DNA of 64,000 bases. Source: Utricularia gibba (Eukaryota; Streptophyta; Magnoliopsida; Lamiales; Lentibulariaceae). Position numbers and translations under genes: made by a program. The notes below the pieces were generated by a model, which worked only from the letters and a program-made list of their open reading frames with translations, did no database searches and was not told the DNA's origin. Shown in pieces: positions 1 through 12,302 of this stretch; within the stretch, counting starts at the first letter, position 1; the number at the start of each line of letters is the position of its first letter. The DNA lies in NCBI GenBank assembly GCA_002189035.1, contig CM007991.1, forward strand, positions 5,146,001-5,210,000. The letters are read 5' to 3'.

Positions 1-3000
1 TGAAAACTATATTTATTATATTTGTAAATGTCATTACCAACGTATACCATTCATCTATATATGTCCTATATAGGAATGTGTAATATGGAAACTATGCACA
101 TAGGAAGAACATCATATTCTTTGAATGGTACCAATGTGGTTTATATAAACCATATTCGAAAGAAGAGCATGTCATGACCTCATGTAAAAGACCACAAATT
201 GGCCTTAAAAGGGAGACTATCTTCCTCCCTTATATGAAGTTGTTACACTACCTCATTTTTTATTAGGTTTTAGAAACATTCTTGGTTAATAAACATTTCA
301 TTCACCCTAGCCCTCCTTGCATCATAGCAAGCTTATAGACTCCTCCATTTCAAAAGAGATTGGCATATTATGTGAGACACCAACATTTTGTCCGGAATTT
401 AGACAATGAATGAGGAAACAAAGAAATGGAAATAGGTGAAAATGATTGCACAAATGTGATAGCTACCTTTTGGGCCAATGGTATTGTTTAAGGTGGCAAA
501 GGAGTGTTAAGAAACCATGACTTTGAGGATAAAAGAGGATTAAGAAGCCATGACATTGAGGATAAGGAACACTTGAAGTGGTATAAGTATGAAAATTAAC
601 CTTTGAAACTGAGACAACTCCTTATGGAGTAATAGTCATCATACACTTCGAGGTTGAGGAAATGAAAGAAAATGTTTGAGGAGCTGAAATCTAGTAAGGT
701 TGGTGAAGGGGATGGCTCTATTTTGTTGATTTCACAAGGTTAAGGTTAAATGGAACTCCTATCTTCAATTTCTAAGGTTTATAGACTAAGGTTACAGAGA
801 ATAAGGAAGCTTAACCATGCACGTAAATGATCCTATACCTAATGGATTCATATATGTTAGATGTTTTATATTTTATGTGGTCTCTTTCCTCTATGGTTTT
901 TCATTAGAATGATATTGACTTTTTGACAATTTTCTCTTATTACTTGAATGTGTTTAAGTGTCTTGATCACTAAAAATCATTTTAGGTGACCAATAGGAGG
1001 AGGAAGACTAGGAGCTATGATCCAAACTTAGAGTAAGACATCGAGAGGCCAGCCATTTTGGAAGTCTTCTATGTGTGCTTAGAAGTGTCGATAGGGCTGG
1101 TGTCAGTTTGAAAATTGATGTCATGCACATTTATTTTTCTTGTGTGATGGTAACGTGTGGGGTTGTGTAGAAAAACTAAACCATGTTGTATTGTGACTTA
1201 TGTACATATCTCATATTTAACTTGATATTTCATGACTTTAGAATAATAAAGTTATTTATCTCATTTATGGTCATAGGTTTGAAACCTTAAGCTCATATTT
1301 GGGTTGTGTACGGGATAATAGGATGCTATAGCTTTATGATTTCTTCTTAGAATCATGACATCAAGTTTGAATCTAGAAAGATATGGATTTAGGTCTTGAC
1401 ATATTAGTTAGAACTTTATAAGGAGGAGAGTTAATCATTGTTGAATGGCTAGTTTGAGTATGTCTCACCTTCTTCATGCTAATGTAGAAACGTGACAATA
1501 GATATGTATTTCACTGTTATGATTTATAGATAAGCTTTATTAAGGCTAGGAATAGAACAAATGTGAAGGGAAAAACATTTTGAAGGAGGAAAAATGTGAG
1601 GAAACAAAAGATAAATTTGCTAATAGCAAAACTTTAAGAACGATTTGCACAGTCATGGATTTTAATCTCATGAGAGCAATGGAGCTATAATAAATTAACA
1701 AATTTTTGCAAGCATATAGAAGAGACATAAATGAGGGGTTTTGAATTTAGAAGGAGCTCATTTGGACAAGGATAAGTAGGATGATGGGTTCTAAATTTAT
1801 ATTGTATGTTTTACATGCAAATTTGTGTTTAAGTGATACCTATATATTGCATGATTCTTATGTACTGATTGGATATTATTCTTTAGATATTATGAACATG
1901 ATTTTTTTCACCTCTTTTAGTGTTCAATACATTTTTAAAATATTCATTGGTTTGGAAATAAGAGCAGGAAGTTATGAATTTTCTTTTAAAACTTTTCAAA
2001 TATGTCGATTCCTTAGAACTGATTTTTCAATCCAATTTTTAAATTTTAAAACTCTCTAGGAGTACAATATGCTGCATTCATGATGTTAAAATGTAATGTG
2101 GCTCTTTGAAGTAGAAGATTTATGGAGGAGCTATGGATGTACTCTCTTTAATGTCAAACATGTTTGAGGCAACTCTTTATGGAGTGATAGCCACGAGAAG
2201 GTATGAGGTTGACCTATTAAAAGGAAATGGAAAGAGCGATTGCAACTAAATAAAGTTGCACCTTTTTGCTGATTTTATGTGGTTAAAGCTACAAAATCTT
2301 ATTGATCTTAGTTTCTAAGGTTGTCAAATTGAAGTTACTAAGGTTAAGGGGTGTAACCATATACATAAAATGTCACATATTTATGGGACTCATGCTATGA
2401 TAAATGTTATTGCTTATTTTTCATATCTCCTAATGACATTGTATTTTTAATGGTTACATGCTTGCTTTACATATCCTTTTTTATTGTATATGTTGCATTA
2501 AGTTCATTGGCTGCTAATTTTTCTAGGAAATACACGATAGAGGGAGTACTAGGTTCTATGATCTAGTTCGTATGGGAAAGATTTTTGTTGACGATCATTT
2601 TGGTACTTTTCTTTCGTGGTCCTAGATTGGTCCTTAGGGCTGGAGTTACTAATTTGTTGTATTTCTAGTATGTATTTCTAGGTAAGGAGTTATATAAAGA
2701 GAATTAAACATGATATCTACACCATGTTTTGCTATGGTTATGTGAATAATTTTTTTTTTGTCTTTGACCTTGATTTTCCAATATGTTTTGAAGGAAAGGA
2801 AAATCTAATATTCACTATGATGTGTCTCATTTGCTTATGAATTTTAGTTAATGGATAATAAGGCCTCATGCTCCTTACTTGGAAACATGACGAACTACAT
2901 TCATAAAGATATAGATTTGGGCATTGACAATGACAACCAACTTTTTCCCAAATATGAATAACCAACAACGCTTTTAAGAGAACAGGTAGGTGAAATGGGA

Positions 3001-3847
3001 AAATCTCATCTGATGTCAAATGGCCTTATGCATATACAATGAAGGAAAAAGGAGAGAGGACTTTTGATCATTCTATGAGATAACTAGTGTGAGGTGAAAG
3101 CACCACAAAAGAACATCCATATAGAATTCTAGGTTTTTCTCATGTTGATTTGTATGAAGAACTTATCAGGTTCTTTATTTTTAGTCGAAAGGTGTTTCTC
3201 CAAGAGTGTGAGCACTCCTTGTTTTCACCATTTCTTACAACACAACACCTTATATTTTCCTATCTTCCCTACTCTTTGGTACTCATAATGTTATGAAAAC
3301 TCTCATAAACAAGAAGAAATTTTCCTTGAAGCAATAATGTGTGATGTTATGATATATCTCTAGATATGGTTAAAGATTTAACTATGTTCAGCAAAAAATT
3401 GTTGGATTGTTGCAAGATAATTCTCTACTTTAGAGGTTCAAAGATTTTAGGGTTGTGGAGGGATGGTGACATCATGGGGGCACTACTTGACTATTCATGA
3501 ATGATGGTGCTTGTCTAGGAGCACTAGTTGTCTCCAATGAAATCCTAGGTGATCTTTGTGTGATATTTGATAATTTTTATAATTATACATGCCTTAGTTC
3601 TAATAAAAGCATTAAACTCTTTAACGTGCATTTCATCAATTCTAAAACCTGAATCAACATGAGATGGGATTGAATGTGAAGTTCCTTGATATCCTCATTG
3701 TTGATGAAGCAATGCTTGGAAGCCAAGCTTCATAGTATTGCACAATTGTGGTTAACTGAGTTAAGATTTAAAAATTATTCACTCAATGTTCCACATTTGC
3801 AATTTCAACATTTTCTCCAAGGGGTCTCTACTAGTTATCATGATGTA
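1..3847. other. AT-rich intergenic DNA, no gene recognised
   Basis: No reading frame here resembles a known protein and the short open frames have no codon bias or splice signals that I can support. The stretch has the texture of old, decayed repeat DNA. It contains a diverged direct duplication, listed separately, and ends at the left terminus of the hAT element. Confidence 0.6.
480..2700 (+). repeat. Diverged direct duplication (about 600-1110 versus 2160-2690)
   Basis: Several landmarks recur in the same order about 1.55 kb apart: CAACTCCTTATGGAGT near 617 against CAACTCTTTATGGAGT near 2170, TTTCTAAGGTT near 767 and 2308, TAGGAGCTATGATC near 1008 against TAGGTTCTATGATC near 2550, and GGGCTGG near 1094 and 2639. 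Divergence is high, so this is an old tandem duplication or two fragments of one decayed repeat. Confidence 0.5.
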
Positions 3848-3964
3848 CAAGTGGGCATGAGTACGAATAAACCCTTCGAACCGATGAATTGACCCATAGC
3901 GAGTCAAATCATGAATTGTACTCATGTGGAAGCAAGTACAAGTTGAGTCCAAATTCACAAGTAC

Positions 3965-3987
3965 GAGTTGACTCAATGAGTCAACTC
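3965..3987. repeat. Perfect 11-bp palindrome in hAT subterminal region
   Basis: GAGTTGACTCA and TGAGTCAACTC are perfect inverted repeats around a single A. Related GTCAACTC/AAGTCAA motifs recur at 7270-7345 near the other end. In hAT elements subterminal motif clusters bind transposase. That role is inferred here. Confidence 0.6.
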
Positions 3988-4679
3988 ATTTTTCTTATAA
4001 AAAAAATACTTTGGGTCAATGTAATGACTCATTATCTTTCTTTTTGTGAAGTCTAATTATTACGCCCAAGTTCAAGCCAATAAAAAATAGTATCGTGAAT
4101 TTGATGCTAGATTTTCAAATTTCAGATCTAAGGTTTAAAAAAGTTTCACTTTTATCATTTTTTTTTACATGTTTTTAGTGAAATTTTCTAGCCAATTTCT
4201 TTTGCTATTTTGCTACACTTCACCATTGGTGATCTTTTATCTTGATTCTTTGTGTTTCTATTTGTGTATAATCTTTGTAGATAGTTTAATAAGTACAAAT
4301 TATCTTTGATGAATTGGTATGACCATTTCATGCATGATAGGAAGAAAATGAGGTAATCTATAAGTATTGTTCAATTTCATATAACTATGATAAAAGTGAT
4401 TCTATTACCAAATTTTTATGAAATATTTAGAACAAACAACTTGATCAAGAAACTTCAGATCTTATATAGTCAAATTTGAATGTTGTGGATAGTAGCATTA
4501 GTTCCAAATTTACAATTCATTCAAATATGGCTCAAGTTGATTATTTGGTTTCATTAATTGCTAATAAAAAAAACTTTTCAAAAATTGAGAATCCATTTAT
4601 TATTTATTTTTTTACAACAGAATGCAGTTTCAAACCTTTTTTTAGAAGAAAAACTGTTAGAATTTGTTGAGAACAATTC

Positions 4680-6795
4680 CATGAATGAAAAGTACTTTTG
4701 ATTTCTCTATTTTAATCACTTGAATGCAAGTTTTGTTTGACTATTGATAGTTCACATGTTATAAATAGTGAAAAATATATTATTGTTACTGCTTGTTAGA
4801 TTAATTATGATTGGGCTATTGAGAAGAGAATCCTTGGGTTTCGACCTTGGAATCATCCTCCGTATATTTTAATTATGATTGGGCTATTTTAATTACTTAT
4901 ATATGTCCTGAATATGGTATACTTGATCATATTTTTTTTATTACTCTTGATAATGCATCTAATAATTGGAATCTTATGAAATCTCTGAAAACTTCCATGA
5001 ATCCTATGTTTGTTGGTGCTTTATTTCATTCTAGATGTACATGTCACATTTTAAATTTGTATATTCAAGATACTTTGCAAATTTCTGAAATTAATAAATT
5101 CTTTAATTCTATGTGCAACTTAGTTATTGTGTTAACGATTTCTAGTGTTAAAAAAGCAGCTTTTAAACTTTTATGTGAAGTTAATGATATTCCATTTAGA
5201 ACTCTAAAGCATGATTTACCCATTATATGGAATTCTACTCTTGATATATTTAAATTTTTTCTTCCATATAGACAAGTTTTGAAATATTTATAGATATATA
5301 TGATGGCTTAGAGTGAAAAGTTTAGGATGCTTGATAACACATAGTTTTGAGTGTTTCAAGATAGGTAAATAACTAATATTTTGCTACAAAACTCAAATTT
5401 TATTATGTATTTTTATGTTTTTGTGACTAGTACTATCGTTTATGTCTTTTATTCCTAGTTGAATCTTAGTTCTAATAGTTCCCCTGAACAATGCAGCATA
5501 TGTCAGCAACCCAAATCCCAATGAGCCAAAAGAGAACACTAAAGTTGTAGAAAGTGGGGGCAAAATCTGAAAAGAAAGAACAACAAAATCTAAGGAGATA
5601 GAGATTGGATTTCGGAGATGAGAAATGATGACGAGTGAAGAAAAATATCTCAACCACCTTGGAGAACACGCCACAAACTTTTGAGAGGGAGATTTGGAGA
5701 AAAACTTAGAGGAAAAACGAAGAAGACGAACCAAGAACCAAGCCCTCTTTTGAAGACTTCTTTTGCTTATGAAGAACATTACTCCTAACTTGAGAATAGT
5801 TTTAGTTTCATTTTATGCAATTGTTTACGATTCTAGTTACTGCTTACTTAGTTATTTCCTTTCTTGATGTCACATTGTGAAAGGAAGATGGTTTTTTTAT
5901 TATGTCATGAAAATGTTTTCCTTTCCTTTAGTATGAGTGGCTAGGCACTTAGAGGTGCTTTGGGACAAAGGAGGATAAGGAGGGAAAGGTAATGATTTTC
6001 ATCATAAAAAGCTACAATTAGAAGTAGACCAAAAATTACGAAAAAACAAGAGTTTGAGTAGACTGAACATTTGCTTGTTGGGTGAATGATTTTAGATTTG
6101 GATGGGATAGTTGTAATGATTAGCATGCTACCCCTAAGTGTTCCAAGGTATAACCAAGATTAATTTTAGATAAAGACTTGTTTTTACCCGTTTACTATTT
6201 TTCTGCATCTTATAGTCGAACTGTCTTATTTTTAGCTTAGAATAAATCTCTAAACCATGACAAAAGAAGTATGCATCAACCTTCACACAACAAGCACCTA
6301 GCTCCTTATGTTGGATCCTGATCCATTATTCTCATATTTTTCGTATGAATGAATGTCTATTAGGTTAATAAATTTTATTTGATAGGAGAATTCACAATTC
6401 ATAATGACTTGCTAAATTTTTCGTTTCTGCTTCTTCAAGCATGAGTAGAATAGCTAGTGAGATTACATTCTATAATGCAATGCATCAAGTTCATGGCAAT
6501 AAAGGGGGTTACTTTGATATGCTTGATTGGTGGAAGAATCAATCCTCCCATTATTCGATTTTGTCACAAGTTGCCACAAGATATTATTGCAACTCTAGCT
6601 TCAACGATTGCTTCTGAGAGCGCTTTCAATGTTTTTGAAAGAGTTCTTATAGAGAAGAGATTGTGTTTAGCACTAACAACTTTGGAGGCTTTGTATGTTT
6701 AAAGGATTGGTTGCAAGTTGAATAGAAGTTACAAAACCTGATATCAGGTGATGAGGATGATGAAGAAGAGCATGAAGAAGTAGAAGTTGTTGATT
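4680..6795 (+). pseudogene. hAT transposase pseudogene, split by an LTR
   Basis: Translated pieces match the order of a plant hAT (RICESLEEPER/Ac-type) transposase. A piece near 4790-4840 has the INYDWAIEKRILGF core. The piece at 4847-5293 contains ITLDNASNN and a SRCTCHILNL motif, equivalent to the family's usual FHxRCxxHILNL. The C-terminal piece at 6510-6710 has the hAT dimerisation region, including TIASESAFNVFERVL and an LEAL stretch. A further acidic tail reaches about 6795. Frameshifts, stop codons and the inserted LTR at 5332-6429 make it non-functional. The BED zinc finger is not recognisable. Confidence 0.75.
5332..6429 (+). mobile_element. LTR family C inserted in the hAT element
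   Basis: It starts TGATAACACATAGTTTTGAG and ends near AAATTTTTCGTTT, matching the solo LTR at 41933-42619 and the copies at 37799-38854 (inverted) and 54540-55066. The last ATCA of the family is missing and I see no clean target duplication. No retrotransposon coding sequence accompanies it, so it is a solo LTR or LTR relic. It post-dates the hAT insertion because it interrupts the transposase. Confidence 0.7.
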
Positions 6796-7386
6796 AATAT
6801 GCATTATGGAGTTTTTCTTTCTTTGTTTTCCTTAACAAAAATTTTTAACTCCAATGATAATCAATGTCAATCTCAAACCATGATAAAGGAGGAAAAGTTT
6901 GAAAGATTTCATTTCTTGTGTTCATATTTTTTTTAATTGATTAGTGGAATTATTTGATTTGCAACTGCTTGAAATCTTTTTTTCCATTTGATACTGATGA
7001 TGCTTCTATAGAGTATGAGTTTTTTTCTTAGCAATGTGTTTTATCCTCTATAGTAAGGTTCATTGTTCTTGATTACATGCTTGTGGAACTATTGAGGGAA
7101 GTGCATATAATAACTTTTTCTTCTTTCTTTCACATTATACACTAGTATGATTATATTTAGTTAAGTATACATTTTTCTTTATGTTTGTTTTGATTATGAT
7201 ATCTTGATTTTCATGATCCAAGGTAGTGGATAATTTTTCATTTAATTCTTTTAGAATTATTGCTTGCTGACTTGTACACAAGTCAAGTCAAAGGTCAACT
7301 CGTGGTGGGTTGGACTAACCAAGTCAACTTGACTTTGACTCATCCGATTCAACTCAAACATGTACGATTCAGACCCATGTCCACTC

Positions 7387-8140
7387 TATTTTCCATATAA
7401 TGCATCTACATTTCAAAAAGGTTTTGAAAATTTCTCTTTCAGTGAGATTGATTACTTCTAGAGAGCACTGCAATGGTTCTACTTCTCTTTTCTCTGCACT
7501 TTTTTCATTTTTTCTTCCAAAGAGCTAACTAATTCTCTTTTGGTGTTGTGCAACTTACATCTAATGAAGATATTGATCAGGGAGAATGAGATAATTCCTC
7601 ATTTTCTTCTCCCATATATCATAATCCTTTTGATTGAATTTAAGGGTTGGAAGTTGCGTTTCAGCTATCATTCGATTGCCATAATTTGCAAGTAAATTTT
7701 GTAGAAAAATAAAGATAGATCTTATATCATGATGTGTTTGATTTAGGCTCTTTTTTTTTTTACTTTCTTGTCATTGTTGTGGTAGTGGTTTTCATGCTGT
7801 TGATTCTTTATCAAAGCAACTATGATACATATAAGATTTTTTATTTTACAAAAGAGAAAGTTATGAAATTTATTCCAGAAAAGGCTTGCGTATTATACAA
7901 TAATCTTCCATTTTATAGAGTGTGTTTTTTGGCTAACTCTGAATATATGGCCATTTTACCTCTGAAATTTCTTGTATTGTTTTTGGTGTAGGTACTATGT
8001 AGATGAGGTTAAAATTGTGTTGGGTTGGTCTTTGTTTGCATATTTCCACTTATTTGTCTCTTGTTTCAAGATCCAACAAAAATTCATCATGTTTTGTTGC
8101 TTGCTATATGATAACACATATTTGTGAGTATTCACATTGC
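7387..8140. other. AT-rich spacer, nothing recognised
   Basis: Between the hAT right end and the primer-binding site of LTR E I see no gene. A hydrophobic open frame at 7734-7991 is low-complexity T-rich sequence and not a credible protein. Position 8109 starts with TGATAACACATATTTGTGAG, resembling the first 20 bases of LTR family C, but the similarity stops after about 25 bases. Confidence 0.45.
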
Positions 8141-8158
8141 TCCCCGGCAACGGCGCCA
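8141..8158 (-). other. Primer-binding site complementary to tRNA-Asp
   Basis: On the minus strand the 18 bases read TGGCGCCGTTGCCGGGGA, the exact complement of the plant tRNA-Asp 3' end including CCA. It lies three bases inside the end of LTR E, the position expected of a minus-strand primer site. Athila/Tat-type and related Ty3/gypsy elements use this primer. Confidence 0.85.
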
Positions 8159-8161
8159 ATT

Positions 8162-9546
8162 TGATAAACCGAAATTTCTTAATATTGTTGGAAAAATAGA
8201 AATTTCGTATAAAAAAATTATTAGCCATAATCTACAAAAAATACAAATTGAAAAAATTTGTAAAGTGGATTTCAGGGTCGATTACAAAGAACTTGTGCTT
8301 GCTAAGTGTTTCAGCAGATGCAGAATTCGAAGTAACAGTGATTCTAAGTTTAAGCTCGGACTAACAGTAGTAAACAAGTTCAGTAAACAAGATCAGGTCT
8401 CAATGTGGAAGGTAACAAATACTAGTTCTAACTCAGAGTAATACTAAGATGCTTTAAGGGTCTGCATGTGGTGTAGTACTAAAATATCTAATTTAAATTA
8501 CCATGTTCCTACACTTACAACTTCAAATAACCTACGTCTACCTAGGTCATTCACCATATTTTCGACTAAACTAGTCTCCAATATCATCACCAACATTGCA
8601 ATTAGGTCTACCCGTATACAAAGTATATAGAACTAGGTCTACCCGTATGCAAAGTATATAGAACTAGGTTTACTCGGTTCTACTGATTCTACCACAGACT
8701 AATACCTACTGCTCCCGCCTTGATTTGTTGTTCTACCTCTAAATCAAGCATGTTAGTTGTGAAATTACTTGTTTCCCTCCTTAGATCTACCCATGGAACA
8801 ATAAAAATAAGAACTAAGAAACAAACATAAATTTTATTATTCACCCTAGATCCACACCACCATGCTTTACCTTAAGGTATCCTTAGGGTTCTAGTTACTC
8901 ATACTTGGAAGGTAAAATATCATAATATTAACATAAAGTAGTGAAAATGTCAAGAACATTGTGAAAGAGTTGGTTGCAGAAACTAAAAGCATCAACAAAC
9001 GAAAGTAAAGCAGTAAGAGTTCTGGTTTTCGTCTGCTACTGTTCACAGGCCGGAACAGTAGCACTGGACTGGGTCTTGGTCTTTGTTCTTCACATTGGAG
9101 GTTCTTCTCCCAAAAATCGCCCTTCTTTTTCCTTCTTGGTCCAGTATTCGTCGTGTTCGAGTTGGAGAGGAAAACCCCTTGTGTGCATGTTGAAAACTGC
9201 TTGCGATTCTCTCTCCTCTGGTTTTTCTCTATCTCTCACTTCTCAAAGCAAGTACAATCTCTGACAGCTCTGTTGCTCTTGCCTCTGATTTGCAGATTGC
9301 TGCAATGATAGTGTACTCATTGCTCCCTAGTGCACGATGACTTGCACTAAATCCTTGTTTCTTCCATGACTTTGGAATGGCTGTAGACTCAAAATCAGGT
9401 TAGAATATGGGGTGGGCTAACACACAAAAATCACATTTTTCTTAAGTTATATAAAAATATACTTAAAACTATAAAATAAACAACTAAATATAATTAAAAA
9501 CTTATGATTTTCATATAATAAAAGTAGAAAAATCTATGTGCTATCA
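8162..9546 (-). mobile_element. Orphan 5' LTR, family E (1385 bp)
   Basis: Read on the minus strand the LTR starts TGATAGCACATAG at 9546 and ends GGTTTATCA at 8162, giving TGATA/TATCA termini, and is followed at once by a tRNA-Asp primer site. It is therefore the 5' LTR of a minus-strand Ty3/gypsy element. No gag or pol follows to the left, so only the LTR and leader survive. It contains a 31-bp tandem duplication and a GC-richer block at 9000-9300 that gives a spurious open frame. Confidence 0.75.
8604..8665. repeat. Two tandem 31-bp units in LTR E
   Basis: Units of the form AGGTCTACCCGTATACAAAG plus an 11-base remainder repeat twice with one mismatch (ATACAAAG versus ATGCAAAG). A third, degenerate start follows at 8666. 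Confidence 0.75.
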
Positions 9547-9798
9547 CACTATGCTACAACGACACTAGACTTGTCCCCAAGTCCTACCTAAGACTAATAG
9601 AAAACTGGTTCCTCTAGTATCAGTAACGAACATAAACAACTGAGAGTAATTTTCGGTGCATGAGCTACAGAAGTGCAAGTGTGCATGTAATTTCATCACT
9701 CAAATATGCATGAGTAGATTCCTCTTGAGGAGTGTTTTCGAAGATCATATCTTATAAAGTTTATCCCTTCAAAGTCACTCAAGGTCACGGTTGCCAAC

Positions 9799-10988
9799 TG
9801 ATAACACCGTTTTTATTGTGTTTTTATATATGTTTTTAAGTGTGTTTTGTAGGGTTAAATGTTGCTTAATGTGCAGTATTTAGACTACTAAAATGTGTTT
9901 ATTGTGAAAATTGGCTCAATTGGTAATAATTGAGCCGAAAACTCTAATGATTCGTCTAGATTGTGTTTAAGTCTTACCACGGTAAGAGCTAGTACTATAG
10001 CAGTGCACTTTCCGCATTGAAAAGTCAAAGGGATAGAAAAGCTATGCAAAAGCCACTTTCCGCCAAAAGTAGCCGGCCTTCTAAAAAGATAAGATTTGAT
10101 GCAGAGATATCCCTTCTAGAAGTCTGGGGAAAAGACAAAGCTACCCCTACTTTTGAGCGCCAAAAGAGAAAAGGGAGAGAGAAGATAGGACAGACTATGC
10201 ACGTAGAGTGCACAAACAGCGAACAGTAGGAGGAGCAAGAGCAAGGAGAACTTCGTTTCTCCAGCAAATGTCTCTGGCGACCTCCAGATCTACACTTCTA
10301 CACCGTCGTTTCACCCAGAAACTTGATTTCCAGCAGATCTACGACCGAGAGCAACTGCTAGACACTTCATTTTCTATTTTCTGCACTTCTATTTTGTTAA
10401 TGAACTTGCTGTTGTTACTTTATGCATTTTCATGCTTTCTGTTATGTTCTTGCACCTAAATCCTCTATAGACCTTGTTTCAGTTTATGAACATGTTGCTA
10501 CTTACCCTTTTCGTGCTCGGTCCTAAGTATAACGTACTTTTTACTGTTCTTGCAAACCCATACTCTGTTTCTGCAAACCCTTACCTTGTTTTTAAGCATT
10601 TTAAAGTTGGGTTTAAGCCTATGGTATCTCTTGAGTGACACAAGAGCTAAACCCTGGTGTAAAACCCAGCCAAATTACTTTTATTTTATGTTTCTTACAA
10701 ATTCACATTAATTTCAGTGCCTCTTCATCCCTGCAACTTGTTTCTTTCACTCACTGTTATTTTAGGTCTTACGCGCATTAGTGCAAAACCCCAGAAAACC
10801 CCCATGTTTTCAGTAAATGTGATAAACTTCAGGAAATTACAATCATTCCCTGTGGATTCGACCCTTGTTTGCCACACTATATTAATTCCTGTTATTTGTG
10901 TAGTAAAATAGCTAGGTCTATAAATTTCTTTTGATGCGTTGAATGTGCTGAACCACGACATTTAGCAACCCCATTCCAATGTTCATCA
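9799..10988 (+). mobile_element. Solo LTR, family B (1190 bp, TSD ccaac)
   Basis: It begins TGATAACACCGTTTTTATTG and ends CAATGTTCATCA. The 5-bp duplication ccaac flanks it exactly (9794-9798 and 10989-10993), proving insertion followed by LTR-LTR recombination. It shares the full LTR layout with the copy at 55860-57061, including the near-perfect hairpin at 9913-9936. Short open frames inside it (10017-10459, 10717-10911) are LTR sequence and not genes. Confidence 0.9.
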
Positions 10989-11324
10989 CCAACCCATTTT
11001 TTTCTCTCTTTTTTTTTCTCTTATTTTTTGGGCAGTGAAGGGGTCGCTTATTCTAGACTAATCCGGGTACATTGTCAATGCCTTTTCTTTATCCGAGTGT
11101 TGGGCAAGCACTCACACCTTATAACCCCAGGCTTCTTCATACTCCTCTAGATTAGTTTATCCCCACTCACCCTTTCACTACTTATTGAGTCCACACATGC
11201 TCTTTTAATATGCTTGCAAAATATAGCATAATTTCACAAATACACCTATGGATAATCTTAAATTTTCTAGTGCTACTACATTAGTATCTAACACTATACT
11301 ACAAAAATAGTCAACGTGTTTAGG
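10989..11324. other. Non-coding flank of the solo LTR
   Basis: This continues the sequence that ran up to 9798 before the family-B LTR inserted. It has a pyrimidine-rich tract (about 11000-11030) and no recognisable gene. The equally anonymous left flank is 9547-9798. Confidence 0.4.
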
Positions 11325-12302
11325 TGTTGTGTATCGTTTCTTCAAAAAATTTTAATTAAAAAAATGTAAAACATAAATAAGCATAGTATGAATGTCATTC
11401 TCAAAGAGTTGAGTTTTGCGAAAAGTGTTTTGTGCTAAATTTATATAAATTCTCAAGATTTCTAAAATGGGTTTTGAAATGCTAAAATAAAAAATATAAT
11501 GTAAGTAATGGACTTTGATTAAGGGAAGCAATTCTTGTGAAAGAGATTATGTTTCCTTCTTTGTTTATCCTTGCCTCGACTTTCACTGATTCCTTCCGAA
11601 TAACTGATTACAAGGATAATCTACTCTCCATTACACTCTAATTGACAAGGAGGTACGAGAATAGCCTCATGTGATTCTTCCTTGGAGGATTGAGGGGACA
11701 AGAGAATTGTCACCAATTGCCCTCAAAATCGAATTATGAGCATGTACTTAGCTATTGCCAATGACCAATAATGGGTATGAGGTCACTATTAGTGCATTAT
11801 CAAAGTATTCCGATCACAAACAATTTACTATCTCCCTCAAACCAATCAGGTTGGAGATTGTGTTTTTCACCTTGGTCTTCATCAAAATTCATGAAGATTG
11901 GCTGACCACTCATGGACCATGACTAAGATATGTTGCAAAAAGAGTGCAATATGACTTGTGGAAATATGCAAAATCCAGAAGAAATTCAGTCAAGAACCAA
12001 AATTGGTGTTCAAGACGTTGAAGTAAACTTCATCTTTTCCAAGAAACTAAGTTCAATCACGAATGGCCATAAAACAAAACGAAAATAGAAAGCTAGGAAT
12101 CATCTTTCTCGCTATGATGAACATGAAGAACAAGTTCAAATGCAAAAGTAAAGTTAAAAACGTCTGATCTAAGTGTTTCAAGTTTTTCTTTAATTTACTC
12201 TCACATGTATTAACTTTCTTTGCTTCCTTCCAATTATTCTTTTTGTTTTTCTTGTATAGATAATTTTTTTATTTATGCAAGTAAGCGTCCAATCATTACT
12301 GT
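11325..12302 (-). mobile_element. LTR family A fragment, inverted
   Basis: The plus strand starts TGTTGTGTATCGTTTC, the reverse complement of the family-A 3' end, and is collinear with the reverse of 60640-61671. Shared landmarks include GGTACGAGAATAGCC, the CTATTGCCAATGACCAATA stretch and the CATGGACCATGACTAAG stretch. Similarity ends near 12302, so the LTR's 5' third is missing. Confidence 0.7.

Larger units (their letters stand above)
3848..7386 (+). mobile_element. Decayed hAT-superfamily DNA transposon, interrupted by an LTR
   Basis: The left end (AGTGGGCATGAGT at about 3850) and the reverse complement of the right end (AGTGGACATGGGT, from 7386 leftwards) form an imperfect terminal inverted repeat of roughly 20 bp. 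Both subterminal zones carry many AGTCAA/TTGACT motifs, as is typical of plant hAT elements. Between them lie degenerate hAT transposase pieces on the plus strand. An LTR of family C (5332-6429) splits the transposase, so the hAT element without it would be about 2.4 kb. I could not find a convincing 8-bp target duplication. Confidence 0.7.

Noticed and set aside
7734-7991. Hydrophobic membrane-protein-like open frame
   Set aside because: It comes from T-rich low-complexity DNA, with no supporting start context or homology.
8141-8158. tRNA-Asp gene fragment
   Set aside because: Only the 18 bases of the acceptor end match and they sit next to an LTR terminus, so it is a primer-binding site.
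8974-9264. Possible small gene in GC-richer DNA
   Set aside because: It lies wholly within LTR E and shows no protein similarity that I recognise.
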